NCBI GenBank assembly: GCA_017306245.1
Contig: JAFKIY010000001.1
Span: 310,001 to 374,000, forward strand
Direction: 5' to 3'
From: Micrococcales bacterium
Lineage (GTDB): Bacteria; Actinomycetota; Actinomycetes; Actinomycetales; Microbacteriaceae
DNA: 64,000 nt
Each line of letters starts with the position of its first letter. The first letter of the stretch is position 1. The notes below the pieces were generated by a model. The model did not search any database, was not told the DNA's origin, and saw only the letters and a program-made list of their open reading frames with translations. Below, one piece after another: positions 36,143 through 45,225 of this stretch. The translations under genes were made by a program, and so were the position numbers.

Positions 36143-37099
36143 TCAGGTGTTCGCGACGTCCCAGATCGTCACGGGGCGCGATGCACGTTCGGCGCTTCGT
36201 GCCGCGGCGACCGCCGACTCCTCGATCAGCATATCGTCCAGTTCCACGAGTCGTGACGATTCCTCCGCCGACACCCAGGAGATGACGGGGCCGACCGCGA
36301 GCGGAACGACCGTGTGCATGATCGTGTCGTCGTACACCGAAATGAGATTGCAGGACTGTCCGCTGTCCACCCAGCGGTGCGAGCCGGCGGGCGCGGTGAG
36401 GTCCTGGCTGTAGCAGGTCGCAGAGGACACGGATACCGGAATTCCGGCGAAAGTCGCGGTGGTCGAGAACTGCACGTGGCCGGCGATGATGCTGCGGACA
36501 TCCGAGCCGGCGAGCACCCGGGCGAGGTCCGCCTGGCCGCGGAGTTCCGAGGTGGTGTGGAGGTCGAACAGGCACGGCATCGGCGGGTGGTGCATGGCGA
36601 TGATCGTGCCGTACGGCGCCGGGGTGAGCAGCTCGTCGGAGAGCCAGTCCAACTGGGAGTGGGCGAGCTCGCCATGGTGGGACCCTGGCACGCTCGTGTC
36701 GAGGGTGATGATCCGCAGCCCGTCCACGAACGTCGCCCGATCGATCGGCTCGTCGGAGGGGAGCTGGCCGAGCAGGCCGGTGCGGAATTCGGCCCGGGAG
36801 TCGCGTTCGCCCGGCACGAACACGACGGCGGCGCCGAGGCGTTCTGCGAACGGGTCGATGATGTCGCGCAATTGCGCGTAAGCATCCGGTTCGCCAAGTT
36901 CGGACAGGTCTCCCGTGAACACGATCGCCTGCGGGTCGACCCCGGAGGCGTCCATCCGTTCCACGATCTGGCGAAGCTTCGACTCGGAATCCACGCGGTC
37001 GAACAGGCGGCGCCGATCGGTTCCACCGAGCAGCCGCGTGTCGCTCAGGTGGAGGATTGTGTGGTTCGGCCGGGGGTATTCAGCCGTCCGTGGGGGCAT
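36143..37099 (-). CDS. Metallophosphoesterase-fold protein with degenerate metal site
   Basis: 318 residues, overall like actinobacterial CpdA/Rv0805-type cyclic-nucleotide phosphodiesterases (TGDLSELGEPDAYAQLRDI, IITLDTSVPGSHHGEL, AMHHPPMP, ATCYSQD). Several invariant ligands are changed: DxH is Asp20-Thr-Arg22, GNHD is Gly97-Glu-Arg-Asp100, and GHxH is Gly207-His-Val-Gln210. GD63-64 and the MHH His remain. Catalysis by a two-metal centre is therefore unlikely. ATG 37099 is preferred over TTG 37111. Confidence 0.8.
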   Translation of the reverse strand: MPPRTAEYPRPNHTILHLSDTRLLGGTDRRRLFDRVDSESKLRQIVERMDASGVDPQAIVFTGDLSELGEPDAYAQLRDIIDPFAERLGAAVVFVPGERDSRAEFRTGLLGQLPSDEPIDRATFVDGLRIITLDTSVPGSHHGELAHSQLDWLSDELLTPAPYGTIIAMHHPPMPCLFDLHTTSELRGQADLARVLAGSDVRSIIAGHVQFSTTATFAGIPVSVSSATCYSQDLTAPAGSHRWVDSGQSCNLISVYDDTIMHTVVPLAVGPVISWVSAEESSRLVELDDMLIEESAVAAARSAERASRPVTIWDVANT

Positions 37100-37387
37100 A
37101 GGCCAATGCAATCGCTAATCTGGCCGGCGCGGGGGTAGCGTGGCGGCGAGTCGGATTTCACGCGGGGGTTGTCGCGATATCGCCCAGTATGCCCTAAACT
37201 GAGGGTGCATCGCGAGGATCCAGTCGCGACCTGACCTTGTCATTGGCAAGTTGCTCGGGTTCGGGTTCTTGACGTTCACATCGGGCAGCCAGAAGCCACT
37301 GGTCAGCAGTCTTATCGGTAAGGAACGCGAGCGGTGCGCCGCACGAGTGCCGTGCGGTGGACATCCAGGCGAAGGCCAAGGAGGAAC

Positions 37388-39559
37388 ATGGCTCAATCGG
37401 GCCAGAAGACGACGCCAGCCGGTCGGAAGGCTGCTGGCGGCCGCTCGGGCGCGGGAAAGACCGCGCAAAAGAAGTCGGCCAGTCGGCGGGCGCGCCCCGG
37501 CGACGACGTCGGAATCATTCCGATTCTGGCGCGCGCGGTCCGCGAGGTCGAAAACGCGGCGGCGCGAGGCAAGGTGTCGCCGGCGAACCGCACCAAGTTC
37601 CAGGTCTCAGCGCTCCTCATGCGCGACGAGCGGGCGCGCGCGCGGGCCGACTCGAGCATCTCGGATGCGGAACGCATCGAGCTCCTCAAACGTCTCGACG
37701 GTATCGCCACGATTCTGGCCAAGACTGCAGCGCGAGACACGACGCTCATCCAGTTGCTCTCCGAGGAAGCGAAGCTGTCGGACGCGGCCCGGAAATTGCG
37801 CCGGGACATGCTGATCGCGTCGGGAACCGAACTTTCGGCAGACGAACTCATCATTGTCAAGGAGCCCGTAGCGCCGGCCGCACAGGAGGAGAAGCAGGTC
37901 GTTCCCCAATCGGTGCGGCAGGCCCAAATGGCGAACCCGTTCCTCGCGCCGGACCTCTCCGCGATCCAGGCGGCGAAGGCGCCGCAACTGAGCAGGCTCG
38001 CCAACTGGGAGCTGCTCGATCCGCTGTTCCGCGCCTTCGAGCACGGAGCGGGCGGCGGCGCCGCGACCATGGATCTGCCGGAGGCCGCGTCGCTCACCGT
38101 CCCCGGAAGCCCGGATCTGATGCGCCACCAGGCCCGGTTGCTCGCCGAAGTGAAAAAGGGCCACCGCACGTTCCTGGTGGCGGACGAGCCGGGACTGGGC
38201 AAGACCGCCGAAGCGCTGCTCGCGGCGTCCGTGTCGCACTCGTACCCGTTCCTGGCGGTGGTCCCGAACGTGGTGAAGACGAACTGGGCGCGGGAAGTGG
38301 AACTGTGGACGCCGCACCGCACGGCGACGGTCGTGCACGGCGACGGCAACGACGTGGATGCCTTCAGCGACGTGGTGATCGTCAACTACGAGGTGCTTGA
38401 TCGGCACGTCGGCTGGCTCGGACGTTTCGGCTTCAAGGGCATGGTCGTCGACGAGGCGCACTTCATCAAAAACCTGCACTCCCAGCGTTCCCGCCACGTG
38501 CTCGCCCTCAGCAGGCTGATCCGCGCCGCGCAGCCGAACGCGCTCATGATGGCGTTGACCGGAACCCCGCTCATCAACGACATCGAAGACTTCCGCGCGA
38601 TTTGGCAGTTCCTCGGCTGGATCGACGACAAGAAGCCGTTGCCTCCGCTCATGCGCAAACTGGAGGAGACCGGGCTGACTCCGGCCGATCCCGGGTTCTT
38701 CGCGGCGGCGCGCAAAGCGGTGATCGACATGGGCATCGTGCGCCGCAGGAAGATCGACGTCGCCGCGGACATTCCCGCGCGCCGCATCGCGGACCTCCCG
38801 GTGGAACTCGACGACGAGCTCGGGCGGGGAATTCGCGACGCCGAGGCCGCCCTGACCGCGCGCCTGCTCGAAAAGTACCGGCGCGTGCTCGCCGCGAAGC
38901 CGGACGGCGACCAGGAGGATCTCATCCGCGTGGTCGCGCACGCGGAACTGGAGGAATCGAAGGCGTCGAAAACCGGAGAGAACGTGTTCACGATGGTACG
39001 CAAGATCGGCCAGGCGAAGGCCGTTCTCGCCGCCGACTACACCGCGCAACTCGCGCGGTCGGTCGGCAAGGTCGTGTTCTTCGCGAAGCACATCGATGTG
39101 ATGGATGCGGCGGAGGAACATTTCGCGCGGCACGGCCTGCAGTCGATTTCCATCCGAGGCGACCAGACGAGCGCATTCCGGCAGAAGCAGATCGACGCGT
39201 TCGCGAACGACCCGGATGTCGCCGTCGCCGTCGCCTCTCTCACCGCGGCGGGCGTGGGACTCAACCTCCAGGCCGCATCCAACGTCGTGCTCGCCGAGCT
39301 TTCCTGGACGAGCGCCGAACAGACGCAGGCCATCGACCGGGTGCACCGGATCGGCCAGGCCGAACCGGTCACCGCGTGGCGGATCATTGCTGCGCACACG
39401 ATTGACGCGAAGATTGCCGAGCTCATCGACAGCAAGGCCGGCCTCGCAGCGCGCGCGCTCGACGGATCCGATGAGGAGGTCGTCGGCGAATCGAACGTGC
39501 AGCTGGAAGCGCTTGCTGCGCTCCTGCGGGACGCGCTGGAGAACGTCCCTACCGCGTAA
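37388..39559 (+). CDS. SNF2-family DEAD/DEAH helicase-like protein
   Basis: 723 residues. After a basic Lys/Arg/Gly-rich N-terminus and a helical region come the SNF2 motifs: I ADEPGLGKTAEALLAA, II VVDEAHFIKN, III ALTGTPLINDI, V LTAAGVGLNLQAASNVVLAE and VI QAIDRVHRIGQ. It is an ATP-driven DNA translocase related to HepA/RapA and SMARCAL1. No methylase or nuclease gene is adjacent, so a defence role is not supported by context. AAGGAGGAAC precedes ATG 37388. The 276-bp upstream gap contains the palindrome GCGATATCGC (37174-37183). Confidence 0.88.
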   Translation: MAQSGQKTTPAGRKAAGGRSGAGKTAQKKSASRRARPGDDVGIIPILARAVREVENAAARGKVSPANRTKFQVSALLMRDERARARADSSISDAERIELLKRLDGIATILAKTAARDTTLIQLLSEEAKLSDAARKLRRDMLIASGTELSADELIIVKEPVAPAAQEEKQVVPQSVRQAQMANPFLAPDLSAIQAAKAPQLSRLANWELLDPLFRAFEHGAGGGAATMDLPEAASLTVPGSPDLMRHQARLLAEVKKGHRTFLVADEPGLGKTAEALLAASVSHSYPFLAVVPNVVKTNWAREVELWTPHRTATVVHGDGNDVDAFSDVVIVNYEVLDRHVGWLGRFGFKGMVVDEAHFIKNLHSQRSRHVLALSRLIRAAQPNALMMALTGTPLINDIEDFRAIWQFLGWIDDKKPLPPLMRKLEETGLTPADPGFFAAARKAVIDMGIVRRRKIDVAADIPARRIADLPVELDDELGRGIRDAEAALTARLLEKYRRVLAAKPDGDQEDLIRVVAHAELEESKASKTGENVFTMVRKIGQAKAVLAADYTAQLARSVGKVVFFAKHIDVMDAAEEHFARHGLQSISIRGDQTSAFRQKQIDAFANDPDVAVAVASLTAAGVGLNLQAASNVVLAELSWTSAEQTQAIDRVHRIGQAEPVTAWRIIAAHTIDAKIAELIDSKAGLAARALDGSDEEVVGESNVQLEALAALLRDALENVPTA

Positions 39560-39884
39560 CGAGCGTGAGCATGAGCCGGGACGGGACGAGGGCTTCGACC
39601 TCGTGGCGCAGCCCGTCGTCCATGCGCAGCAACCCGCCCGGCCGCAGAGTGGTCTCCTGCCCGCCCGCGCGCACGATGAGTTCGCCGTCCAGAGCTTGGA
39701 ACAGGAGCGGGAACGGCGCGGAATGCTCCTTGAGGATGTGGCCGGCCGCGAACGTGAGAATCACCACTCGGACATCCGCGTGGGTGAGGGCCGTGGTGTG
39801 CCCGAGGCCCGCCTCCGGAATGGGGGAGAGGGCACGCAGGTCATCGATGACGGTGAGGGGAGCAGAGGTGCTGTCGTCGGTCAT
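39549..39884 (-). CDS. Cupin domain protein
   Basis: 111 residues forming one small beta-barrel: VVILTFAAGHILKEHSAPFP (motif 1 His/Glu positions) and LDGELIVRAGGQETTLRPGG, then RHEVEALVPSRLMLTLV (motif 2). It may bind a metal and a small molecule or sense one. TAGCGT ends 6 nt before the ATG (leaderless). Its 3' end overlaps the SNF2 gene by 11 bp. Confidence 0.85.
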   Translation of the reverse strand: MTDDSTSAPLTVIDDLRALSPIPEAGLGHTTALTHADVRVVILTFAAGHILKEHSAPFPLLFQALDGELIVRAGGQETTLRPGGLLRMDDGLRHEVEALVPSRLMLTLVTR

Positions 39885-39942
39885 GCTCCAACGCTAGCCT
39901 CCGAAGCTGGCCCCGGATGCGCAACAGTGGGATGGTTGGAAC

Positions 39943-40284
39943 ATGGCAGTGCGAATCAAGCGCGTGTACGAAGACCCCTCCGACGATGATGGCTACCGGG
40001 TTCTCGTCGATCGGGTGTGGCCCCGCGGGGTGAGCAAGGAGAGGGCGAAACTGGATGTCTGGCTGAAGGAGGTCGCCCCCACCACCGAACTGCGGCAATG
40101 GTTCCACCACGAAGATCCGAAGTGGCCGGAGTTCCGCAAGCGATACCGTGCAGAACTTGACGGGAATCCGGCAATCGATGAGCTTCGCACCATCGCGAAC
40201 ACTCACGACGTGGTGACTCTCGTGTACAGCGCACGCGATGAGACCGAGAACCAGGCGGTCGTCCTCGCCGAGTATCTGGGGTGA
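39943..40284 (+). CDS. DUF488 family protein
   Basis: 113 residues with the DUF488 signature: IKRVYEDPSDDDGYRVLVDR, VWPRGVSKERAKLDVWLKEV and APTTELRQWFHHEDPKWPEF. The family is widespread, soluble and of unknown function, often next to stress genes. The gene precedes the structured non-coding stretch. Confidence 0.9.
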   Translation: MAVRIKRVYEDPSDDDGYRVLVDRVWPRGVSKERAKLDVWLKEVAPTTELRQWFHHEDPKWPEFRKRYRAELDGNPAIDELRTIANTHDVVTLVYSARDETENQAVVLAEYLG

Positions 40285-40309
40285 ACTCTCAACTATCTAG
40301 CGAGACTTT

Positions 40310-40690
40310 AGGGGTTGCCTTGCCTCGGGAACTGGGTCATAGTTATTGAACCGAGGAGGTCAAACTCCAAGGTAATAGAAAGCCTCCAGAAGCTACTTGT
40401 AGCAGCCGGGGGCTTTCGCCTTTTAAGGCGAACCCGGCGCGAGGACGGCGCGCGGCCGCCCGGTCCGCATTATGGCGGACTCCCCAATGGGGGTGACCCT
40501 ATCTGGGGGCAGACGCGAAACTTGGGCATGGCTTATCTTTGAACTACGCAAGACGGGGGAAACCTGGAGGCGGTGGCGGGCCCAAGGCCGGCAGCGAAAT
40601 TACGGGGGTAGATTCGCAGCCAGGCGGGCCTCAAGTTCCACCGCCTCCTCACCGTTTAACGGGGTCTTTGCCGGGTCAGGTAACCCGCCG
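40310..40690 (+). ncRNA. Candidate structured non-coding RNA of unknown class
   Basis: There is no coding ORF in the 408 bp between convergent genes, but many compatible helices: 40323-40328/40351-40356 (CCTCGG/CCGAGG), 40405-40410/40433-40438 (GCCGGG/CCCGGC) enclosing 40415-40420/40427-40432 (TTCGCC/GGCGAA), 40463-40468/40475-40480, 40482-40485/40489-40492, and an 11-bp perfect long-range stem 40566-40576/40638-40648 enclosing 40585-40589/40627-40631 and 40594-40598/40613-40617; then 40652-40656/40658-40662 and 40672-40676/40683-40687. Unpaired GAAA runs lie on the plus strand, which suggests that orientation. RNase P, tmRNA and SRP signatures are not visible. Confidence 0.55.
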
Positions 40691-40692
40691 GT

Positions 40693-42084
40693 TCACAGGA
40701 ACGGGAGAACGTATCCGTCGACGAGCTCGGGGGCGAAGGCCTTCGCGGCGAACCAGGCTCCGACGAGCACCGCGGCGAGGATGAGCCAGACCCACAGCAT
40801 CATCGAGTTCCTGCCGGTTTCACGGCGCACGGCGATCGTGCGGACGGCCAGATACACCGGGGCAGTCAGTATTGCCCAGAACCAGTGCGCCGGTCGGTTG
40901 TATCCGGCCCAGTCAAGCTTGCGCCGATCAGTAATTGCCAGAACAATTGTCGCGATGTACGCCAGCGCGAATACGCCGCCCGCGAGCATCCACCATTCCA
41001 GGCCCGCCGGCACGTATCGGGGATAGTTTTCCTGCCCCTTGACTGCGGCGATGGCGAGAATTCCCGAAATGAGCGGCATTGAGGCGATGAGCCAGCCGGA
41101 CACGGTCGAGGTACGGGAGGACGTCCCCGGGTAGAGCTCATCCGGGTCGGTCGTGACCGCGTGGGGCTCCTGAGCCCACGCGCTCGTCGCGGCGACGGGA
41201 ACCGGTCCGCTCGCGCCGGCCGCCTCTGGCCCGGGCATCGCGTCTGCGGACGGAGCAGGGCTCGAGGGGGCTGCGAACTGATCGGTCTCCGCCCGCGCGG
41301 GAGGAACCGGCGCGGGGGAGGCTGGCGCGGCGGCGGGCTGCTGCGGCGTGCTCCCGGTCGTGAGCCAGTCGAACGCGGTCGGCGCGGAAGCGTCGGGGAT
41401 GTCCGCGGAGGCGGGCGGAGACGCCGGACCGGACGTGGATGCCGAGAGCGGGCCACCGGACTGTTCTGCCGATCTGGCGCGCAGTTCCCGCCGCGAGGGG
41501 AGGCCCGTTCCGGGATGCTCACCCGCGGGCGGGGTTGACGAGGGTGGGGTCACAAGCGGGGGCGCCAGACCCGGCGGCGCCTCGGCGGGAGCGGTCTGCA
41601 TCGGAGCCTGTGCAGGTGGCGCCTCAGCGGGAGGCGGTTCCGTGGCGGGGGCTTCGTGAAATTGGAGCGCCTCGACGCCGAGATACTGCGGGTCGGGTTC
41701 CTGAACGGCAGGTTCCTGCACGGGCGTTTCCCGCACGAAAGGCACCTGAGGCGACTGTTCCTGAGCGGGTTGCTGCTGTGCCGCGGGTTCCGGAAGGACT
41801 GGCTCCTGCGCGACTGGCGTCTGCACGGCTGGCGTCTGCGCGGGCGGCTGTTGCACGGCGGGTTGCTGAACCACTGGTTCCTGCGCGGCTGGCTGCTGCA
41901 GCACCGGCTGCTGGGCGGCGGGTTCCTGCGTGGGCGGCGCGGGAGCAGGTGGAGCCGGCGGTGCGGCAACGGGCGGGTGGATGGACTCCGTCCAGTTCTG
42001 GCCATCCCACCATCGAAGCTCCGATGCTCCGTACGGATCGGGATACCAGCCAGCCGGCACTGGTGCTGCCTGGTCTGGTGCCAT
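40693..42084 (-). CDS. DUF2510 protein with Pro/Gln-rich linker and membrane domain
   Basis: 463 residues: N-terminal DUF2510 motif (AGWYPDPYGASELRWWDGQNW), about 300 residues of Pro/Ala/Gln-rich repeats (QEPVVQQPAVQQPPAQ-like), then four transmembrane helices with RPAHWFWAILTAPVYLAVRT between. ATG 42084 has GAAAGGA upstream; the frame extends to 42102. Two other proteins in the window (45.2 and 52.6 kb) have the same design. DUF2510 is an actinobacterial surface or membrane-associated motif; the function is unknown. Confidence 0.85.
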   Translation of the reverse strand: MAPDQAAPVPAGWYPDPYGASELRWWDGQNWTESIHPPVAAPPAPPAPAPPTQEPAAQQPVLQQPAAQEPVVQQPAVQQPPAQTPAVQTPVAQEPVLPEPAAQQQPAQEQSPQVPFVRETPVQEPAVQEPDPQYLGVEALQFHEAPATEPPPAEAPPAQAPMQTAPAEAPPGLAPPLVTPPSSTPPAGEHPGTGLPSRRELRARSAEQSGGPLSASTSGPASPPASADIPDASAPTAFDWLTTGSTPQQPAAAPASPAPVPPARAETDQFAAPSSPAPSADAMPGPEAAGASGPVPVAATSAWAQEPHAVTTDPDELYPGTSSRTSTVSGWLIASMPLISGILAIAAVKGQENYPRYVPAGLEWWMLAGGVFALAYIATIVLAITDRRKLDWAGYNRPAHWFWAILTAPVYLAVRTIAVRRETGRNSMMLWVWLILAAVLVGAWFAAKAFAPELVDGYVLPFL

Positions 42085-42264
42085 GAGTGGGGTCCTTTCC
42101 ACTGATTCGGGTCACGCGGAATCCCACAAGTCTATTCACGCCACCCGGTCGCGTCGTCCCCCAAGGCTGGGGTGTCTCGAATCAAGGCTACCCAAGTTGG
42201 GTGGGCGCGGGGGTGGCGCAATGGGGGAGAACGAGGAGTCCACGCTCGGCCGGGAATCCGAGGA

Positions 42265-42549
42265 TCAGCGGGTGAGCAGCTCGGCGCGCTCCGGATGCTT
42301 GTCGAACCATTCGCCGACGTACCAGCACATGGGGACGATGCGGTACTCGGTCGTCGATTCGACATCGTCCACCGCGAACTCGACGATCTCGCTGGCAAGA
42401 CCCTGCCCCCGCCGCTTCGGGTCGGTGAACGTGTGGGTGAAGGAAATGGAGTTGCCGCTCACCCGGTAGTCGACGGCGCTCGCCATTTCGCCGTCTATCC
42501 GGAGCGTGTAACGGTTGTTGTCCGGCTCGTTAGCCAATTCCTTGCCCAT
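42265..42549 (-). CDS. GNAT-like (YjdJ-type) N-acetyltransferase
   Basis: 94 residues, the minimal acetyltransferase type: YTLRIDGEMASAVDYRVSGN, then SFTHTFTDPKRRGQGLASEI holding the acetyl-CoA pyrophosphate loop (RRGQGLA) and a final PMCWYVGEWFDKHPE. TAGGCT ends 6 nt before the ATG (leaderless). Confidence 0.87.
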   Translation of the reverse strand: MGKELANEPDNNRYTLRIDGEMASAVDYRVSGNSISFTHTFTDPKRRGQGLASEIVEFAVDDVESTTEYRIVPMCWYVGEWFDKHPERAELLTR

Positions 42550-42562
42550 GGATCCAGCCTAA

Positions 42563-42817
42563 CCAAACGTTCTCCCCGCCGCCGACGAACTGTCGGCCCT
42601 GCCCGATAGGCTCGGCGCGATTGCAGCGGTCCCACAGGCGCAGGCCATGTATGACGTGCTGACCTCGCAAAACCGCTATGCCCTGTACTTTCGGCTCAGC
42701 CAGCTCACGACGCCTGAAGCGCGAGCGCGAAGCATCGCGGCCGTAGTGGACAAGCTGGCGCGCCACGAAACGCCTCACGCGCAGAAACGTTCACCCGAAA
42801 GTCCGCCGCGCGGCTGA
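42563..42817 (+). pseudogene. Remnant of a YdeI/OmpD-associated family gene
   Basis: The frame from just after the TAA at 42560 to TGA 42815 reads as the C-terminal part of the family: AADELSALPDRLGAI, then AQAMYDVLTSQNRYALYFRL and TTPEARARSIAAVVDKLAR. No start codon precedes the conserved region (first ATG 42647), and the N-terminal domain is missing, replaced by the GNAT gene's promoter region. It is most simply a 5'-truncated pseudogene. Confidence 0.55.
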
Positions 42818-42830
42818 CCCATGCGTGCGG

Positions 42831-43325
42831 TCAGGGCGCCGAGGCGGGCAGCGCGCTTTCGATCGCGTCGATGAGCTCCGGATCATCCGGTTTCACCGCG
42901 GAGCGGAATCGCTTCACCTCGCCGTCCGGTGCGACCAGGAACTTCTCGAAATTCCACTTCACCTTTCCGGCCGAGCCCTGGGCATCCGGCACGGTGGTGA
43001 GCTTCTCAAACAGCGGGTGAGAGTTCTTTCCGTTGACCTTCACTTTGTCGAACAGCGGGAAAGTGACACCGAAATTGAGCGAACAGAACTCCTTGATGTC
43101 CTGCGCACTTCCCGGTTCCTGGGACAGGAACTGATTGCACGGAAACCCGAGGATGGTGAGGCCGCGATCGCCGTACTGCTCGTAGAGCTTCTCGAGTCCG
43201 GCGTATTGCGGCGTGAACCCGCACTTGGATGCGACGTTGACGACCATGACCGCTTTCCCGGCGAACTCGCCGAACGTGGTCTCGTCGCCGTCGATCGTCG
43301 TGAGGGTGATGTTGTTCAGGTCCAT
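42831..43325 (-). CDS. Glutathione peroxidase family protein (Cys type)
   Basis: 164 residues: NVASKCGFTPQYAGLEKLYE (peroxidatic Cys), ILGFPCNQFLSQEPG (second Cys) and KVKWNFEKFLVAPDG (Trp-Asn-Phe). In Actinobacteria such enzymes generally use thioredoxin rather than glutathione to reduce hydroperoxides. TAACCT ends 6 nt before the ATG (leaderless). Confidence 0.93.
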   Translation of the reverse strand: MDLNNITLTTIDGDETTFGEFAGKAVMVVNVASKCGFTPQYAGLEKLYEQYGDRGLTILGFPCNQFLSQEPGSAQDIKEFCSLNFGVTFPLFDKVKVNGKNSHPLFEKLTTVPDAQGSAGKVKWNFEKFLVAPDGEVKRFRSAVKPDDPELIDAIESALPASAP

Positions 43326-43362
43326 GGTTTCAGGTTACGTCCGCCCGCCGAAAATTGCCGGG

Positions 43363-45180
43363 TCAGCGTCCGGCGGCATACCCTTGCGCACCGCGCGGGT
43401 TCGCCGCAGCGTAGAGCACGCCGTCATCGCCTACCCCCACGGCGGAAAGCCTGCCCAGCGTCCAGTCGCCGGCCCGCGTCACGACGTGCCCGCGCGCCTG
43501 AAGCGACGCGATCACCTCATCGCCGAGTCGGTCCTCGACGACGGCGCCGGCGGGTTCCCACGTGCGCGGCCAGAACGAGTCGGGGAAGGATGTCGTATGC
43601 AGGTTCGGTGCATCGATCGCCTGCTGGGGTGTGTATCCGCCGACAACCGTGCGCAGGATGTAGGGAAGCTGCCACTGGTCCTGCTGGTCTCCGCCGGGGG
43701 AGCCGAGCGTGCCCGCGGCGCGGCCGTTCCTGAGGATCAGGGTCGGCGTCAGCGTCGTGCGGGGGCGGCGCCCAGGCTGCAGGGATGACGGCGCCCCCGG
43801 GGTCAGCCAGGTCATTTGCAGCCGCGTGCCGAGGCAGAAACCAAGCTCCGGGATGGCGGGGGAGGACTGGAGCCAACCACCGGACGGGGTGACCGACACG
43901 ATGTTTCCCCAGCGGTCGATCACGTCGAGGTGGCACGTATCGCCCTTCGCTTCGCCCGATCGGTCGACGGTGGGTTCGCCGACCGGATGCTGCGGGATGT
44001 ACCGCTGGCCAGCCGAGGGAATGGCCGGGCCCGCGCTCGCAACGCGCAATTCGGGGAGGAACGGGGTGTGGCCGGGAACCGACCCCGGCCGAAACTCCCG
44101 GGACGCCTCCTCGCCGATGAGCGCCCGGCGACCCTCCGCGTACTCGGCGGAAAGCAGCACGTCGAGCGGGACCGGCAGCGCATCGCCGTAATAGGATTCC
44201 CGGTCGGCGAGCGCGAGTTTCTCCGCCTCCAGGATCGTGTGCGCGCCGAGGACGGTGCAGGGGTCGAGCCGTTCGTCGTCGAACCCCTCGAGAATGCGGA
44301 GCATCTGAAGCAATACCGGCCCCTGCCCCCACGCCGCCGATTTCGCGACCGTGATGCCGCGGAAATCCGCGGTCACCGCGGGTTCGTACGAGGCCCGGAA
44401 TCCGGACAGATCCGCTGCGGTGATCACGCCGGCATGATCGCCGCCCGTCGAGTGGCGGTGCGGGGTGCGGGCGAACGAGTCGATCGCCTGTGCGACGAAC
44501 CCGCCTGCCCATTCGTCGCGGGCGGCATCGATGCGAGCTCGCCGGGAGGAACCGACCGCGGCGCCGGCGAGCCGCTCGAGCGTTCGCGCGTAGGGGAGGT
44601 TGGCGGCGAGCGACCCTGCCACGGGAACACGGCCGTCCGGCATCCACAGTGCGGCGGAGGTCGGCCAGTGCTCCGCGAACAGTTCGGACACGCGCTCGAT
44701 CGTCGCCGAGACCCGGCCCAGCAGCGGATGTCCGTCTCTCGCGTAACCGATGGCGAAAGCGAGAACGTCGGCCAGCTCCCATGTCCCGTGGTCGCGCAGG
44801 AGAAGAAGCCAGGCATCCACGGCGCCCGGGATCGCGGCGGCGAGCGCCCCGGCACCCGGTACGAGGGTCAGGCCTTCGGCGCGGAAGTGGTCGATGGTGG
44901 CGCCGGCGGGGGCGGGGCCCTGGCCCATGAGGACCACGGGATCCTCCGGGGAGTCGGCGGTGGCGAAGATTCCGACGAGGTCTCCGCCGGGCCCGTTCAG
45001 GTGCGGCTCGACGACGTGCAGCACGAACGCGCAGGCGACGGCAGCGTCGAACGCGTTTCCGCCGCGTTCGAGGACCGACTGTCCGGATGCGGTAGCCAGC
45101 CAGTGGGTGGAGGCGATCATCCCGAAGGTGCCGCGCAGCGTCGGCCGGGTGGTGAATGCGCCGGGTGCAGTGAACGTCAC
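43363..45180 (-). CDS. Gamma-glutamyltransferase family protein
   Basis: 605 residues of the Ntn-hydrolase GGT family: HWLATASGQSVLERGGNAFD and VEPHLNGPGGDLVG in the large subunit, the processing site before GDTCHLDVIDRWGNIVSVT (nucleophile Thr), and LGSPGGDQQDQWQLPYILRT. No signal peptide is visible, so it appears cytoplasmic. It would cleave gamma-glutamyl bonds or a related amide. GTG 45180 fits TAGCGT 8 nt upstream; TTG 45189 is the alternative. Confidence 0.87.
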   Translation of the reverse strand: MTFTAPGAFTTRPTLRGTFGMIASTHWLATASGQSVLERGGNAFDAAVACAFVLHVVEPHLNGPGGDLVGIFATADSPEDPVVLMGQGPAPAGATIDHFRAEGLTLVPGAGALAAAIPGAVDAWLLLLRDHGTWELADVLAFAIGYARDGHPLLGRVSATIERVSELFAEHWPTSAALWMPDGRVPVAGSLAANLPYARTLERLAGAAVGSSRRARIDAARDEWAGGFVAQAIDSFARTPHRHSTGGDHAGVITAADLSGFRASYEPAVTADFRGITVAKSAAWGQGPVLLQMLRILEGFDDERLDPCTVLGAHTILEAEKLALADRESYYGDALPVPLDVLLSAEYAEGRRALIGEEASREFRPGSVPGHTPFLPELRVASAGPAIPSAGQRYIPQHPVGEPTVDRSGEAKGDTCHLDVIDRWGNIVSVTPSGGWLQSSPAIPELGFCLGTRLQMTWLTPGAPSSLQPGRRPRTTLTPTLILRNGRAAGTLGSPGGDQQDQWQLPYILRTVVGGYTPQQAIDAPNLHTTSFPDSFWPRTWEPAGAVVEDRLGDEVIASLQARGHVVTRAGDWTLGRLSAVGVGDDGVLYAAANPRGAQGYAAGR

Positions 45181-45225
45181 AAGCCCCAACGCTACCGTGC
45201 GTTCGAGGGTGGTGTCCGAACGCCG

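Noticed and set aside
37388..39559. Defence-island helicase (DISARM/BREX-like)
   Set aside because: Neighbours are a phosphoesterase and a cupin; no methylase, nuclease or other defence gene nearby.
40310..40690. tmRNA, RNase P RNA or small SRP RNA
   Set aside because: None of their conserved core sequences were recognised on either strand; left as unassigned RNA.
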